In this document: positions 1 through 8,854 of the stretch, in pieces
Layout of the letters: each line of letters begins with the position of its first letter
Numbering within the stretch: the first letter of the stretch is position 1
IMG/VR virus record: IMGVR_UViG_3300047362_000015
Span: 1 to 36,173 of that record
DNA from: a virus
Strand: one strand, 5' to 3'
DNA length: 36,173 nt
Program-made: the position numbers and the translations under genes
Notes under the pieces: generated by a model
Database searches by the model: none
Seen by the model: only the letters and a program-made list of their open reading frames with translations
What the model was told of the DNA's origin: nothing

Positions 1-127
1 TTCTTCAGTCTGATCGTCATCAGGCTCAATCATTGCGTCCACAGCTTCGTCAAAATTATTGTCCTCAGAAGTTTCCTCTGAGGGTGCGAGTAGGCTTTCT
101 ACTGCGTCATCTAGGGTAGTCGATTCC
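1..127. repeat. Terminal direct repeat, left copy (contig circularity overlap)
   Basis: Bases 1-127 are identical to bases 36047-36173. The repeat lies inside the scaffolding-protein gene and the reading frame continues perfectly across the join. It is therefore best read as the end overlap of a circular or circularly permuted molecule. The odd length of 127 matches a common maximum assembler k-mer, which favours an assembly overlap over a biological terminal repeat (inference). Confidence 0.95.
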
Positions 128-129
128 AT
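1..129 (-). CDS. Scaffolding protein, N-terminal part (split by contig end)
   Basis: This is the 5' end of the scaffold gene whose main part lies at 35192-36173. Translation starts at an ATG at 129-127 and begins MESTTLDDAVESLL, running off the window at base 1. Joining it to the right end gives a single acidic protein of 327 residues. A purine-rich AAAGGAAG stretch stands just upstream of the ATG, and the preceding 80-aa gene ends 5 nt before it. The order portal, small protein, scaffold, major capsid is the normal head-gene order in many podoviruses, which supports the role. Confidence 0.85.
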   Translation of the reverse strand, partial: MESTTLDDAVESLLAPSEETSEDNNFDEAVDAMIEPDDDQTEE

Positions 130-134
130 CGGTG

Positions 135-377
135 CTACTTCCTTTGTTTGCGATCCAAAAGTGCCTCTGCCGCAAGCGCAGCGTCGAGGGCAAATTCGAT
201 CTGGTTAAGCGCACGGATCATCGCGTGCGCCTCTTCACGGGCAGCCACGTCAGCCGCCCCACTGCTCGCAAAAACCTGCATTTGGTTTTCGCGCACACTC
301 TGCATGAACTGCTGAAATGCAGTATCGCTTTTCAAACGACGTGCCTCATCGGCCTCTATGCGTATTTCTGTTGTCAT
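135..377 (-). CDS. Small protein between portal and scaffold
   Basis: An 80-residue protein, helical and rich in Ala, Glu and Arg, with no membrane segment. Its ATG overlaps the stop codon of the portal gene in an ATGA arrangement, and its own stop is 5 nt upstream of the scaffold start, so it is translationally coupled within the head operon. I do not recognise a named family. Its place between portal and scaffold suggests a head-assembly accessory role (inference). It could equally be a small non-structural protein. Confidence 0.8.
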   Translation of the reverse strand: MTTEIRIEADEARRLKSDTAFQQFMQSVRENQMQVFASSGAADVAAREEAHAMIRALNQIEFALDAALAAEALLDRKQRK

Positions 378-2458
378 TGTTGTGGTGTCCCTTGAGCCAT
401 GCCGCCGATCATGCGCATTTTCTCTTGCTCGGCCTGCACACGGGCAACGTCAACGGCTGTGCCGTATTCGCCATAAATCTTTGCCGCGTCCACCATTAAA
501 TCTTGCGCCATCTGATCTCGCTTGAGATCGTCATTGGCCGCTGCCTTCTGCATTTCTAACTGCAACTTGGCCATGTCAGTTTGGACTTTCGCCTGAGCCT
601 TCATTTGCTCTGCCTGCAAGAACGCAGCGTTTGGATCAGCCGCCTGACCTTGCTGTGCTTGCGCCTGTTGCTGCATCTGCAACATTTGCATTTCAATCTC
701 TGGTGTGATTGGCGCAAAGTAACGGTCAGCGTTGCGTATGCCAGAAACAGCCAACTGATCCGCCAGCGTATTGCGAATGTTGGTCAAGCTGACCAGACCA
801 TTCATCGGGCCGTAGTTCTGATAAACCATCGTCTGCATTTGCAGTGCTTGGTTCAACGCCATCGCCTTCTCTTCCTCACGGCCAGTGCCGAGGCCCACAT
901 TAATGCTCACGTCCATTGACTGATCCCAGACGCGTGGATCAACTGGCACAAACGCACCATTCATCCGCATCATCTGCTCTTCGTCAACATTCTTGCTCAT
1001 CAAACGCAGCATAATGCCAAACAAGTCACGCATACCGTCTGCAAGGTTGCGAACCATAACCTCAACCTGACCCGCTGCGGCCTGCACAGTGGCCTGCACA
1101 GCGGCCTTTGTAGTTGACTGCATTGCATCAGGGTCTAGGCCCATTGAGGCCCTGGAAACGCCTGTCTTGCTCTCTACGAGGCCATCTAGGTATGTCAGCG
1201 CGCCGAGTGTCTGGCCTGCGGTAAATGGAACGGATAATTCCTGCACAGAACCCGGTGCGCGCATACGCACAATTGCGCCGATTTCGTTGTTGAGTACGTC
1301 GTCAATGTTAACGGCGTTCTCTACAATGCCAAGGCGTGGGTTGTTTGTCATTGCCACGTTGTCAAGGATTGAGCGCAGCACAGACGTGGCTGCGTCTTGG
1401 TCATCCATAACAATCTCGGCCAGTGAGCGGCCATAGAATGTGTGTGGCTCTGGGTCCACCTCAAACTTGGCAAACGGCAACTCATCGCATGGCTCAAAGT
1501 CAAGCATTTCATATGACGTGCCGCCGCATATGATCTTGTGCAAAACCGGGATACCAGTGCCATCAACGTCAATGCGCATATACGCCTCTGTCACGGCAAC
1601 ATTGCGCATGGACGGGTCTTGCTCATCGTCATCAGACGTATCCATGTCATAGCCACGGCGCTCATACATTTCAGCTTCGGTCATGTCTGAACCGCTCTCA
1701 AAGCTGTCTAAGTTAAGCACTACGTCTGGGTCAAATCCCATCGCAATCAAGTCGCCTGCACGCATGTCAGTTCGGTGAGCTACAACGTAAGCGTCGGCAA
1801 GGCTGCGGGCGTCACGGTTAATAAAAAACTCTTCCGGCGGAACGCTCTCAATGCACAGCTCACCCATTTCCTTCTGGCGGCTGAGTTTAACGCTGTGAAT
1901 AGGTAGCTCAATCTCCATGCCCATTGGGTCAATCTCAATGGTCATTTCGGCAGTATGCTCAAGCACAGTCACGCTATCGTCTTCAATGAGATATGTGTAT
2001 TCATCGTCAGATAGGTCGGTGAACGTGTAAATCTCCGCCTCTGGATACGTCATCCAGTATGCCTTCACGATACCTTGCTTTTTGACCAGCGCATCTTGGA
2101 AGGCGTCATTCATCACGCGGTAGCCGTTTAGCCGGGTAAACTCATGGTGCATAAACTCCGTGGCTTGCTCGGCCATTGCCACGTCTTCTGGACCCTGCGG
2201 AACAAACTCAACCGGCTTGGACGTACTGAGGAATATGCGCATCAGGCTTGGCTTAACGGAACGTACAGTATCCCGTACTTTTGTGGCTACAACCTTGCTG
2301 CGGCCTTCCTCGTAACCAAGGTCAACCTCGCCATCGTAATAGCGCTGGGCTTTGATCCGACCATCGCTGATCTCGCCCTCAACAAAGTCCACCGCATCCG
2401 ATATTGCGTCTTGGACAATGCCCTCAATTTCGCTGCGTGATTTTGGTTTAAGTTCCAT
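374..2458 (-). CDS. Portal protein (P22-like head-to-tail connector)
   Basis: A 694-residue protein that would form the dodecameric ring at the capsid vertex through which DNA is packaged and ejected. The length, the acidic N-terminal region with the KAQRYYDGE stretch near residue 40, the internal FTRLNGYR segment and the Gln/Ala-rich coiled C-terminus (roughly residues 590-694) fit the large P22-type portal family found in marine podoviruses. It sits directly before the 80-aa gene and scaffold and just after the ejection-protein genes. The ATG has a good AAAGGA site upstream. The family call rests on overall pattern and context, not on a catalytic motif. Confidence 0.85.
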   Translation of the reverse strand: MELKPKSRSEIEGIVQDAISDAVDFVEGEISDGRIKAQRYYDGEVDLGYEEGRSKVVATKVRDTVRSVKPSLMRIFLSTSKPVEFVPQGPEDVAMAEQATEFMHHEFTRLNGYRVMNDAFQDALVKKQGIVKAYWMTYPEAEIYTFTDLSDDEYTYLIEDDSVTVLEHTAEMTIEIDPMGMEIELPIHSVKLSRQKEMGELCIESVPPEEFFINRDARSLADAYVVAHRTDMRAGDLIAMGFDPDVVLNLDSFESGSDMTEAEMYERRGYDMDTSDDDEQDPSMRNVAVTEAYMRIDVDGTGIPVLHKIICGGTSYEMLDFEPCDELPFAKFEVDPEPHTFYGRSLAEIVMDDQDAATSVLRSILDNVAMTNNPRLGIVENAVNIDDVLNNEIGAIVRMRAPGSVQELSVPFTAGQTLGALTYLDGLVESKTGVSRASMGLDPDAMQSTTKAAVQATVQAAAGQVEVMVRNLADGMRDLFGIMLRLMSKNVDEEQMMRMNGAFVPVDPRVWDQSMDVSINVGLGTGREEEKAMALNQALQMQTMVYQNYGPMNGLVSLTNIRNTLADQLAVSGIRNADRYFAPITPEIEMQMLQMQQQAQAQQGQAADPNAAFLQAEQMKAQAKVQTDMAKLQLEMQKAAANDDLKRDQMAQDLMVDAAKIYGEYGTAVDVARVQAEQEKMRMIGGMAQGTPQQ

Positions 2459-2470
2459 TAATCGTGTCCT

Positions 2471-4417
2471 TTATTCGCTTGTAACCGCTGGCGTAGTAGC
2501 CATCAAGCCAACTTGCGTCAGCATGTCTGTCAGACGTTGCAGCTTTGTTTTGTCTTGCAGGCGTGAAGCCTCGCCCAACAGCTGACGGACCACTGCGTCA
2601 CGCTCGGCACCTTGCAGCGTGAGTATTTCGCCAACTTCACGGCGGATGTCGCCCGTGCCGTACATGATTTCGTCCATGATCTTATTGACAGGTGCAGCTA
2701 TGGCAGTCTTGACACGCTGACCGACGCTGGGTGCATTGAAGCTCTCAGGGTCACGAAGGTCTCGCAATGCAGACTGCGCCTCTGTGCGGAAGCCTGTTTG
2801 CGAGCCAGCAAGAACGTCAGATGAGGTTTTGGCAAACTCTTTTTCAGCAAGCAAGCGCTGGGTGATAGCTGCCGCACTTTCGTCGCCAACAAGCATCCTC
2901 AGTTTTTCAGCGTTCCAGCTTTTTCCGAACTCACCCCAAGCGGCGGCTGCATCGTTGCGAGACGTTCCCATAAGGGAGCCAATGTAGTCCCGTGCGCCCT
3001 TCTGGAAAGCAGCTCGTTCCATGTCAGACATGCCTGCGAGCTTTGCTTCCAATTCACGCGGAGACAATGCAGATGTTTTGCCGCCAGTAAATACCTTTTC
3101 ACCGTCTTCAACAGCACGCTGAATGGCGGAAGCCTCAGAGTAGCCTGATCGAGCCGCTGCATAACTTGGCAGCTCATCCAACTTATCGTCAATTTTGTGC
3201 AGGAATGGCTTGAGGTTTACAGCAACGCTTCCACCCTCTTTAAATATAACGTCGCTCAATGCTGATCTGACGTTATGCAGCTTCTCAGCGCTAACGTCGC
3301 CTTTTGTGCCTAAATCTTTCAACACAGCATTCATTTGAGAGCGAACCGAGCGTGAAGCATCCTTGCCGTACAGAACCAGTGCGCTGCGCAGTGTGTTTAC
3401 ATCAAACATTTTATCGCTTTGAGTGGCAGCCTCATACATTGGGCCAAGCACGCCAGACTTGCGCTCTTGCTGAGCCAATGTTTCTTCAAACCCTACGTTT
3501 GGCCGGTCAATGCGCTGCGTCATCACATCTTCAACACGCTGACCTGCGCCTGCACCGCGAGCGCCTATTTCGCGGGTCAAAACCTCTTGGCCTTGGCCGG
3601 GGATGGTCGCCAAACCTTGAGCCAAGGTGCGGGGGCGGCCCGGAACGTCGGCCAGCATAGCTTCTGGACCAAGGCTTTTGAGATATGACTGAATGTCCTG
3701 AGCTGTCGCTTGAGGGCCAGACAGCTGCCCAGCCACCCTGCGTGATGCTGCGCCACTGTACCCACCGGCACCGCGTCGAGTTAAGTTCTGCGCGCCGCGT
3801 GCAGCTGCGCTGGTCACTCGACCAGCTACAGGTGAAACCATGCCGATTGTGCCGCCGACCGCAGTGGACAGAGGGTCAATTTCTGAAACTCTTTCAGTGA
3901 AGCCACCTTCGCCACGACCGAATTGTGGCAGAGCTGTGGCCGTAGCGCCAACGCCGCCAGACGTGGCTATCTGACCCAAAACGGGTAACTTTGATCCAGC
4001 TTTGAACGCCACGCCGCCGGGTGCAACCATGCTCGTGACTGCGCCGGAGGTTTGGCCACTGGAGTATTGCTCGGGGGCTAGAAGCTGCAATGCTTCGTCA
4101 ATCTGGCGCTGAAGGTCGCGGTATTTAGCGTAAGCTGCCTTTGCGCCTTCCATGTCGCGCTTCGCTATTAGCTCATTGGCAAAGTTGTATGCGCCGCGAG
4201 CCTCGTCATTTAGGTTCATCAGCGCGCCAGCTGTAAAGCCGCCGTATGTGGCACGAGTTTCAAGCTCGGCTTGCTTGGCAGGCTTGCGCTTCTCACGAGC
4301 GCGGTCCAATGCGGCCTGCTCGCTTGCTGTGATTGTACCGTTAGCCTCTAGTTTCTCCAAAACCTTAATAGCTTGAAGAATTTGTGAGGACTCCGCCGAT
4401 GTCATCGTTTCCGCCAT
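2471..4417 (-). CDS. Large internal virion / DNA-ejection protein candidate
   Basis: A 648-residue protein, strongly helical and Ala/Gly-rich, next to the portal gene, where podoviruses usually encode proteins ejected with the DNA. Residues about 115-210 hold Gly/Ala-rich apolar stretches (VAPGGVAFKAGSKLPVLG, then a similar run near TAVGGTIGMVSPVAG) that could insert in membranes. The rest is helical with repeated KEFAKT- and ERAAF-type segments. I chose the ATG at 4417 because AAGGAG lies 7 nt upstream. An in-frame GTG at 4438 has no such site. The gene starts 10 nt after the lysozyme-domain protein stops. Function is inferred from position and composition. Confidence 0.75.
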   Translation of the reverse strand: MAETMTSAESSQILQAIKVLEKLEANGTITASEQAALDRAREKRKPAKQAELETRATYGGFTAGALMNLNDEARGAYNFANELIAKRDMEGAKAAYAKYRDLQRQIDEALQLLAPEQYSSGQTSGAVTSMVAPGGVAFKAGSKLPVLGQIATSGGVGATATALPQFGRGEGGFTERVSEIDPLSTAVGGTIGMVSPVAGRVTSAAARGAQNLTRRGAGGYSGAASRRVAGQLSGPQATAQDIQSYLKSLGPEAMLADVPGRPRTLAQGLATIPGQGQEVLTREIGARGAGAGQRVEDVMTQRIDRPNVGFEETLAQQERKSGVLGPMYEAATQSDKMFDVNTLRSALVLYGKDASRSVRSQMNAVLKDLGTKGDVSAEKLHNVRSALSDVIFKEGGSVAVNLKPFLHKIDDKLDELPSYAAARSGYSEASAIQRAVEDGEKVFTGGKTSALSPRELEAKLAGMSDMERAAFQKGARDYIGSLMGTSRNDAAAAWGEFGKSWNAEKLRMLVGDESAAAITQRLLAEKEFAKTSSDVLAGSQTGFRTEAQSALRDLRDPESFNAPSVGQRVKTAIAAPVNKIMDEIMYGTGDIRREVGEILTLQGAERDAVVRQLLGEASRLQDKTKLQRLTDMLTQVGLMATTPAVTSE

Positions 4418-4427
4418 AGTAGGCTCC

Positions 4428-6038
4428 TTATCCACCACCCAAAATATCTAAAGCATCTTGGCGAGTTAAGCCACCAGCTTCGCCGTCACCAGCTGGAGCA
4501 TTGAAGCCTGCAAACGGGTCTGGTCGGCTGTTCAGTAGCTCAAACGCTTGAGCTTGCGTGATTTCCCCTTTACGCAAGCGCTGCACAATCCTACCGCCCT
4601 CTGCATCATACTCGGCCAGACCGCGCATTGTATTAATGATAATTTGGTTGCCGCCCGGCGAGTTGATTATGCGCGGCAGAGACCGCTTGAAAAGCTCCAA
4701 ATCTGCGTCTGACATTGGGCCAGACCCCGGAGGCCGTTGCGCTGGAACAAGGGCGCTTATAAGTGCATTTGCCGCTTGAATGTCATCAAGCCCTTGCGTC
4801 TGAATGCCAAAGTTTCCTGCGAACTCCTTAACGCTTGCGCCCATGCCGCTGTCAATGTTGCTTAGCAATGCCTCAAGGCGACCAATTTGTGCAAGGCTTC
4901 GGGACGCTGTTGCGCCAACGCCAGCAACTTTAGCCAGAGCCGCTGCGTCCAGTTCTGCAAACTTTTCTCCAAACTTTTTGTCGCCAGCGGCCGCCACGGT
5001 TGTGGAAATATTAACTCCACCGCCACCAATTTTACTCGCAGTGCCATCGGGCTTCAAATTATAAAGGCCGGGGTCAATCTCAGCGCCGGGGAACATTTGG
5101 CGCAAAACTGAAGCGTCAACAACTTTGCCCTTTTCCTTCGGCGTAGCAAGTAACTGCCCAGCCGCATCGGCCGGAGAAATCATGCCGCGCTTAAGCATAT
5201 CAGCCAGGTCATCACGACCTCTGGCCCGCAGCATTTCAATAGTTCTATTCTTGTTCCCAGAAGCAACCCGTTGCGCGCCCTGCTTCCGAATAGCCTCGCC
5301 ACCGCCACGCAGTTCTGGCAAAATAAGCGGGTCAAGCGCAGCGGCAACAGTTTGAAGACCCGTCAACCCAGTTTGCGGATTAACAGCAGTCGCCTTGTCT
5401 TTTAGAGTTGACAGAAGACCGCGCAGCCCGCCTTGCTGCTGCATGTTGGGCGCGTTGTAAGTTTCTTCGCCGCCCATCATATATGGAGGCTTATTCGAAA
5501 TGGCCATGTCTTGACCCCCTTGATTGCTTGTAAGTAAACCGCCACTGGCAGTGGTCGCTGGCAGTGATGTAATGTCTGACACGTCAACGCCTGCAAATTT
5601 GGCCAGATCATCCATCCGGCTACCGCGCCATTGCGCAATGCCATATGTGCCTTTGCCGCCTGCCATAGTGTTGCGAGCGTCTGGGTTCATGTCTTGATAG
5701 CTCTCAGCCATCAATCGACCAGTGACGCCAGCGGCCTGCTGCGGAGTGAGACCTTTCTGCGTCAAATACCCGTAAGCAAACTTTGCGTTGGGCGAGATCA
5801 CACCGGGATTGGACGTACCATCAGCCATTGCCGCGAAAACGCTGTTGGCGTAACCCCGAGCCTTTTCATCGCCAGCGCCGCCAGAGCGCTCATAGTATTT
5901 ATCCCACAGCGTCGCATAGTCTTCTGGCGTTGAAGCGTTGGCCGTAAGAAACTTGCCAAAGCCAGACTTTTCCTTCCCCTGAACTTCATTCCAGAGAAAA
6001 TCCATTTGCGTTGAAAGAGGGATAAAACCTTGCGGCAT
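4428..6038 (-). CDS. Virion protein with a Phage_lysozyme2-like (tail lysozyme) domain
   Basis: A 536-residue virion protein likely to cut peptidoglycan during DNA entry. Residues about 83-150 look like the N-terminal half of the phage tail-lysozyme family: a GLTPQQAAGVTGRLMAES segment with the expected catalytic Glu at 112, then GTYGIAQWRGSR. The half that normally follows (QMDFLWNEV ... YYERSGG ... RGYANSVF) is found before it, at residues 11-70, so the domain appears circularly permuted. The remainder is Gly/Ala-rich and helical with no recognised domain. It overlaps the preceding gene by one base (TAATG). Lysozyme family confidence is moderate to high. The permutation is read by eye. Confidence 0.75.
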   Translation of the reverse strand: MPQGFIPLSTQMDFLWNEVQGKEKSGFGKFLTANASTPEDYATLWDKYYERSGGAGDEKARGYANSVFAAMADGTSNPGVISPNAKFAYGYLTQKGLTPQQAAGVTGRLMAESYQDMNPDARNTMAGGKGTYGIAQWRGSRMDDLAKFAGVDVSDITSLPATTASGGLLTSNQGGQDMAISNKPPYMMGGEETYNAPNMQQQGGLRGLLSTLKDKATAVNPQTGLTGLQTVAAALDPLILPELRGGGEAIRKQGAQRVASGNKNRTIEMLRARGRDDLADMLKRGMISPADAAGQLLATPKEKGKVVDASVLRQMFPGAEIDPGLYNLKPDGTASKIGGGGVNISTTVAAAGDKKFGEKFAELDAAALAKVAGVGATASRSLAQIGRLEALLSNIDSGMGASVKEFAGNFGIQTQGLDDIQAANALISALVPAQRPPGSGPMSDADLELFKRSLPRIINSPGGNQIIINTMRGLAEYDAEGGRIVQRLRKGEITQAQAFELLNSRPDPFAGFNAPAGDGEAGGLTRQDALDILGGG

Positions 6039-7420
6039 TACTTATACCCCATTGCCTTGCGCTTGGCGTCCATGAACGGGCGAATAACCAGTTTAAGAGC
6101 TGGCACTTTTGCCACAACTTTTGCCACATTTTCGCCATATTTGCTGTACGCTTTGTAGAACCAATCTGGTGAATAACCAATAACCCACTCGCGGAATTGT
6201 AGCCACTTTGGATCATCCTCGCCGTAAACTTCACGGGCAACCCAACACATTGCTTGAGCGCCAAGTTGCAGATAGTTAAACAAGCCGGGCTTCATAGTGC
6301 TAGTTGTGCTTTCTGGAGCTGGCGCTGCACCCAACGCGGCAAGCGGCAATCCGAGTGATTGCTGCGGTGCGCCAATTGCGCCTGCATATTGCCCGCGAGC
6401 CGCATCAATAAGCTGCTGCTGCAAGCCCTGCTGCATTAAGCCCTGCTTCATTTGTTGGTTCTGGATGGCCATTGAGGTGTCAAACGCTTGCCTGCCAAGG
6501 TCGCCCATTTGACCAGATGCGCCTAGGCGAAGCTGAGCGCCCTGTAAGCCAGCGCCTTGGTTTAGCTGCTGGGCCGTCATGCCTTGCGTAGCACCAAACT
6601 GGCGTTGCTGATTTAGGGCTGCTTGGTTTGCCAATGCAGCTTGGTTTGCTGCTGCCGCGCCAAACTGGCCAGCTTGGTTGAGCGCAGCTTGATTGGCCAA
6701 GTTTACCTGCTGCCCAAGTTGTGCGGTTGTAGTTCCTGCCTGCAAATTTGCGCCTTGATTGGCCAATGCTGCCTGCATTTGCGTTGCAATGTCTTGCCCT
6801 GCAAGCTGCTGCGCCTGTTGGTATCCAGCTTGGCGTAAGCCTGACACCATTCGGGCCGCTTGGTCTGCATATGACTTGCGGGTTTCAGCTTCGGCAATAC
6901 CTTGCCTTGAACCACCAAATGCGCGGGCAGCCGTAGCTTGCGCCCCCATTTGGTTTAATGCTTTTTCTTGAGCGCCACCAAGGTCAGTTAATGACTGCTG
7001 AACGACTTGGCTTTCGTATGGGTTAGTGTACGCGCCAAGGTTAGTGCCAGCGATTTGCCCGGCGCTAACTTGGTCTGCCGTCAACCCAGCCTGTTGAGCT
7101 GCACGCGCTGCATCGTAGCCTTGGCTTGCAGCTTGAGCCGCTGTGTAATCAGTGGCCTTAACCTGCATGGGCTGATAACCCATTGCCGCCCGAGTACCCT
7201 GCATGGCTTGTTGCAAACCGCTTGCTGCTGCTTGGTTAACGTTGAACCGACGGGGTTGGGGGAGCGGTGCGTAACCGGGAGAGGCCGTGGGTTGAGTGGG
7301 CGCTGGAACTGCTGGCATGCCACCGCCACCGCCAGCCCCCTTTCCGGGTCCAGACGGCGTACCAGCCGGCATTGGACCCATTGTAAGGGCATTTGGACTT
7401 CCCGCTGCTGAACTACCCAT
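6038..7420 (-). CDS. Internal virion protein, Gln/Ala-rich, with C-terminal CWxAREVYG domain
   Basis: A 460-residue protein. The N-terminal 60 residues are Gly/Pro-rich. Residues about 60-330 are dominated by Ala, Gln and Asn with short internal repeats (NQAALNQ, QQGLQQQ) and should be helical. The last 70 residues form a distinct domain beginning MCWVAREVYGEDDPKW and containing FREWVIGYSPDWF and a PFMDAKRKAMGYK end. I know this C-terminal module from podoviral ejection-type proteins but not its function. The neighbouring 356-aa protein ends in a related Cys/Trp-rich domain. It begins 1 nt after that gene's stop, with AAGGA upstream. Confidence 0.7.
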   Translation of the reverse strand: MGSSAAGSPNALTMGPMPAGTPSGPGKGAGGGGGMPAVPAPTQPTASPGYAPLPQPRRFNVNQAAASGLQQAMQGTRAAMGYQPMQVKATDYTAAQAASQGYDAARAAQQAGLTADQVSAGQIAGTNLGAYTNPYESQVVQQSLTDLGGAQEKALNQMGAQATAARAFGGSRQGIAEAETRKSYADQAARMVSGLRQAGYQQAQQLAGQDIATQMQAALANQGANLQAGTTTAQLGQQVNLANQAALNQAGQFGAAAANQAALANQAALNQQRQFGATQGMTAQQLNQGAGLQGAQLRLGASGQMGDLGRQAFDTSMAIQNQQMKQGLMQQGLQQQLIDAARGQYAGAIGAPQQSLGLPLAALGAAPAPESTTSTMKPGLFNYLQLGAQAMCWVAREVYGEDDPKWLQFREWVIGYSPDWFYKAYSKYGENVAKVVAKVPALKLVIRPFMDAKRKAMGYK

Positions 7421-7421
7421 C

Positions 7422-8492
7422 TTATGCGTCCTTCTTAACTAGGCCGACTGCAAAAAACTGTGCAGTTCGGAACGTAAACGTCAGTGCGCCACGAAGCGTG
7501 CGCTTTTTGCCGCTAGCAAAGTCAATGTAACGACGGAACTCTCCGTAATGCTCACGCGCCTTGCCTTGCTCGATTTTCTTATTGCCGCAGTAACGATAAC
7601 CGCGCCGTACAGCCTCGCCCCACCACTTACCGTGCAGCGCGTTCATGCACCACACAACAGCCTCACGCTTGGTGGCCGGGGAAAATGCACCTGAGTTAAC
7701 TGCGTGTGTCGCCACTACACAGCTGCCAGTGTCGCTTGTACCCGATGAGTCTCTACTAACGGGTCTGGAGCTACTTGTTACCGCACCAGATTGCTGAGTT
7801 GGGCTGGTTGCCCCTGCAATGAATTGGTTTACGGGCTTACCTAAGTTTCGGTCATTCACGCCGCCCGGAAGATATGCGGATACTGTGCCGGATGGCGAAA
7901 GGCCAAAACTAGCGTTTTGCTGGTCCACAGTCATAGCTCCTGTGTCTGCGCCCGTCGCCGTAGGGAACATTGCCATTTGCTCATCAACGGTCATCGCACC
8001 AGTATTGTTTGAGCCGCCAGCGGCCTGCGTGTAATCTGTGCCAGCCGCATACCCAGCGCCAGCTGCCGCAGCAGCATCAGCCCCGCCAGTTCCGTATGGA
8101 GCCATTGGCTGCGCGCCAGTGACGGGATCAATAAAGGGAGCATTGATTGCAGCGTATTGTCCGGGGCGGCGAGCTTCAAGCTCAGCCATAGATTGCTCGA
8201 ATATCGGGGCAGACGAATACCCTTGGATACCGCCCGCATATGTAGTTGGCGTAGGCATACCCTCCATGCCAGTTCCGCCTCCAGCTAAACCAAACGCATC
8301 AGCCATTCCGGCTGTGTTCTGAAAGCCCGCTTGCTGCATTGGAGTAAACGCGGCAACGTCTGGACCGTAATATGGCGTGTAGCCAATTTTTGAAATCTCT
8401 TCAGCTTTGGCAAGGTTCGCTTTTGCCGCATCCTCAATGTACTGAGGTATCGTAACCGTTGAGGATGTTGATCCACCTTTTCCGCCTGACAT
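7422..8492 (-). CDS. Internal virion protein with Gly/Ala-rich body and basic C-terminal domain
   Basis: A 356-residue protein. The N-terminus (MSGGKGGSTSSTVTIPQYIE) is a start I associate with podoviral virion proteins. The middle is low-complexity Gly, Ala, Thr and Pro, with a twice-repeated TGAMTVD(E/Q)Q segment near residues 165-195. From about residue 258 the composition changes to a compact basic domain with CVVATHAV, EAVVWCMNALHGKWWGEAVRRGYR and HYGEFRRYIDF, ending in an apolar stretch. This tail resembles the Cys/Trp domain of the next gene. It overlaps the upstream gene by one base (TAATG). A role in ejection or the inner head is inferred from context. Confidence 0.7.
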   Translation of the reverse strand: MSGGKGGSTSSTVTIPQYIEDAAKANLAKAEEISKIGYTPYYGPDVAAFTPMQQAGFQNTAGMADAFGLAGGGTGMEGMPTPTTYAGGIQGYSSAPIFEQSMAELEARRPGQYAAINAPFIDPVTGAQPMAPYGTGGADAAAAAGAGYAAGTDYTQAAGGSNNTGAMTVDEQMAMFPTATGADTGAMTVDQQNASFGLSPSGTVSAYLPGGVNDRNLGKPVNQFIAGATSPTQQSGAVTSSSRPVSRDSSGTSDTGSCVVATHAVNSGAFSPATKREAVVWCMNALHGKWWGEAVRRGYRYCGNKKIEQGKAREHYGEFRRYIDFASGKKRTLRGALTFTFRTAQFFAVGLVKKDA

Positions 8493-8854
8493 TACTCAAA
8501 CTCCTTAATGTATGAGGCATGATGAGCTTCCCAGCCGTGTGCCTTTAATGGTTTTTTCCAGCCGTATCGGCCAGACATTGTTAGAGCGCTGCAACCCTGA
8601 GCTTTGCCCCATTCTATCACATCATCGTGCATATCTAAAATCTGGTCCAATTCACCGCCACCTAAGAAGACGTTTAGCACACGTTTCTTCGGATATACCA
8701 CTATTTCAGTGACTATGCACCCCCTTGGCGTGGGCCACAGTTGCAACGTGCCTTTTTGCAACCCAGCGACTACATCATCAAATCCATGAGTGCCGCCGCT
8801 GTAGCTTAAAGCTGCCTCAATCCAAGGCTTGCATCTGTCTAGCTCTTTATCCAT
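8492..8854 (-). CDS. Small GNAT-like phage protein
   Basis: A 120-residue protein with alternating strands and helices and the C-terminal pattern SGRYGWKKPLKAHGWE, which resembles the end of small GNAT-fold proteins encoded among podoviral virion genes. The acetyl-CoA pyrophosphate loop (Q/R-x-x-G-x-G/A) is not clear by eye, so enzymatic activity is doubtful. It overlaps the jelly-roll tail gene by 8 nt and touches the start of the 356-aa virion gene, so it is co-translated with structural genes. It could be a structural remnant of the fold rather than an enzyme. Confidence 0.6.
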   Translation of the reverse strand: MDKELDRCKPWIEAALSYSGGTHGFDDVVAGLQKGTLQLWPTPRGCIVTEIVVYPKKRVLNVFLGGGELDQILDMHDDVIEWGKAQGCSALTMSGRYGWKKPLKAHGWEAHHASYIKEFE

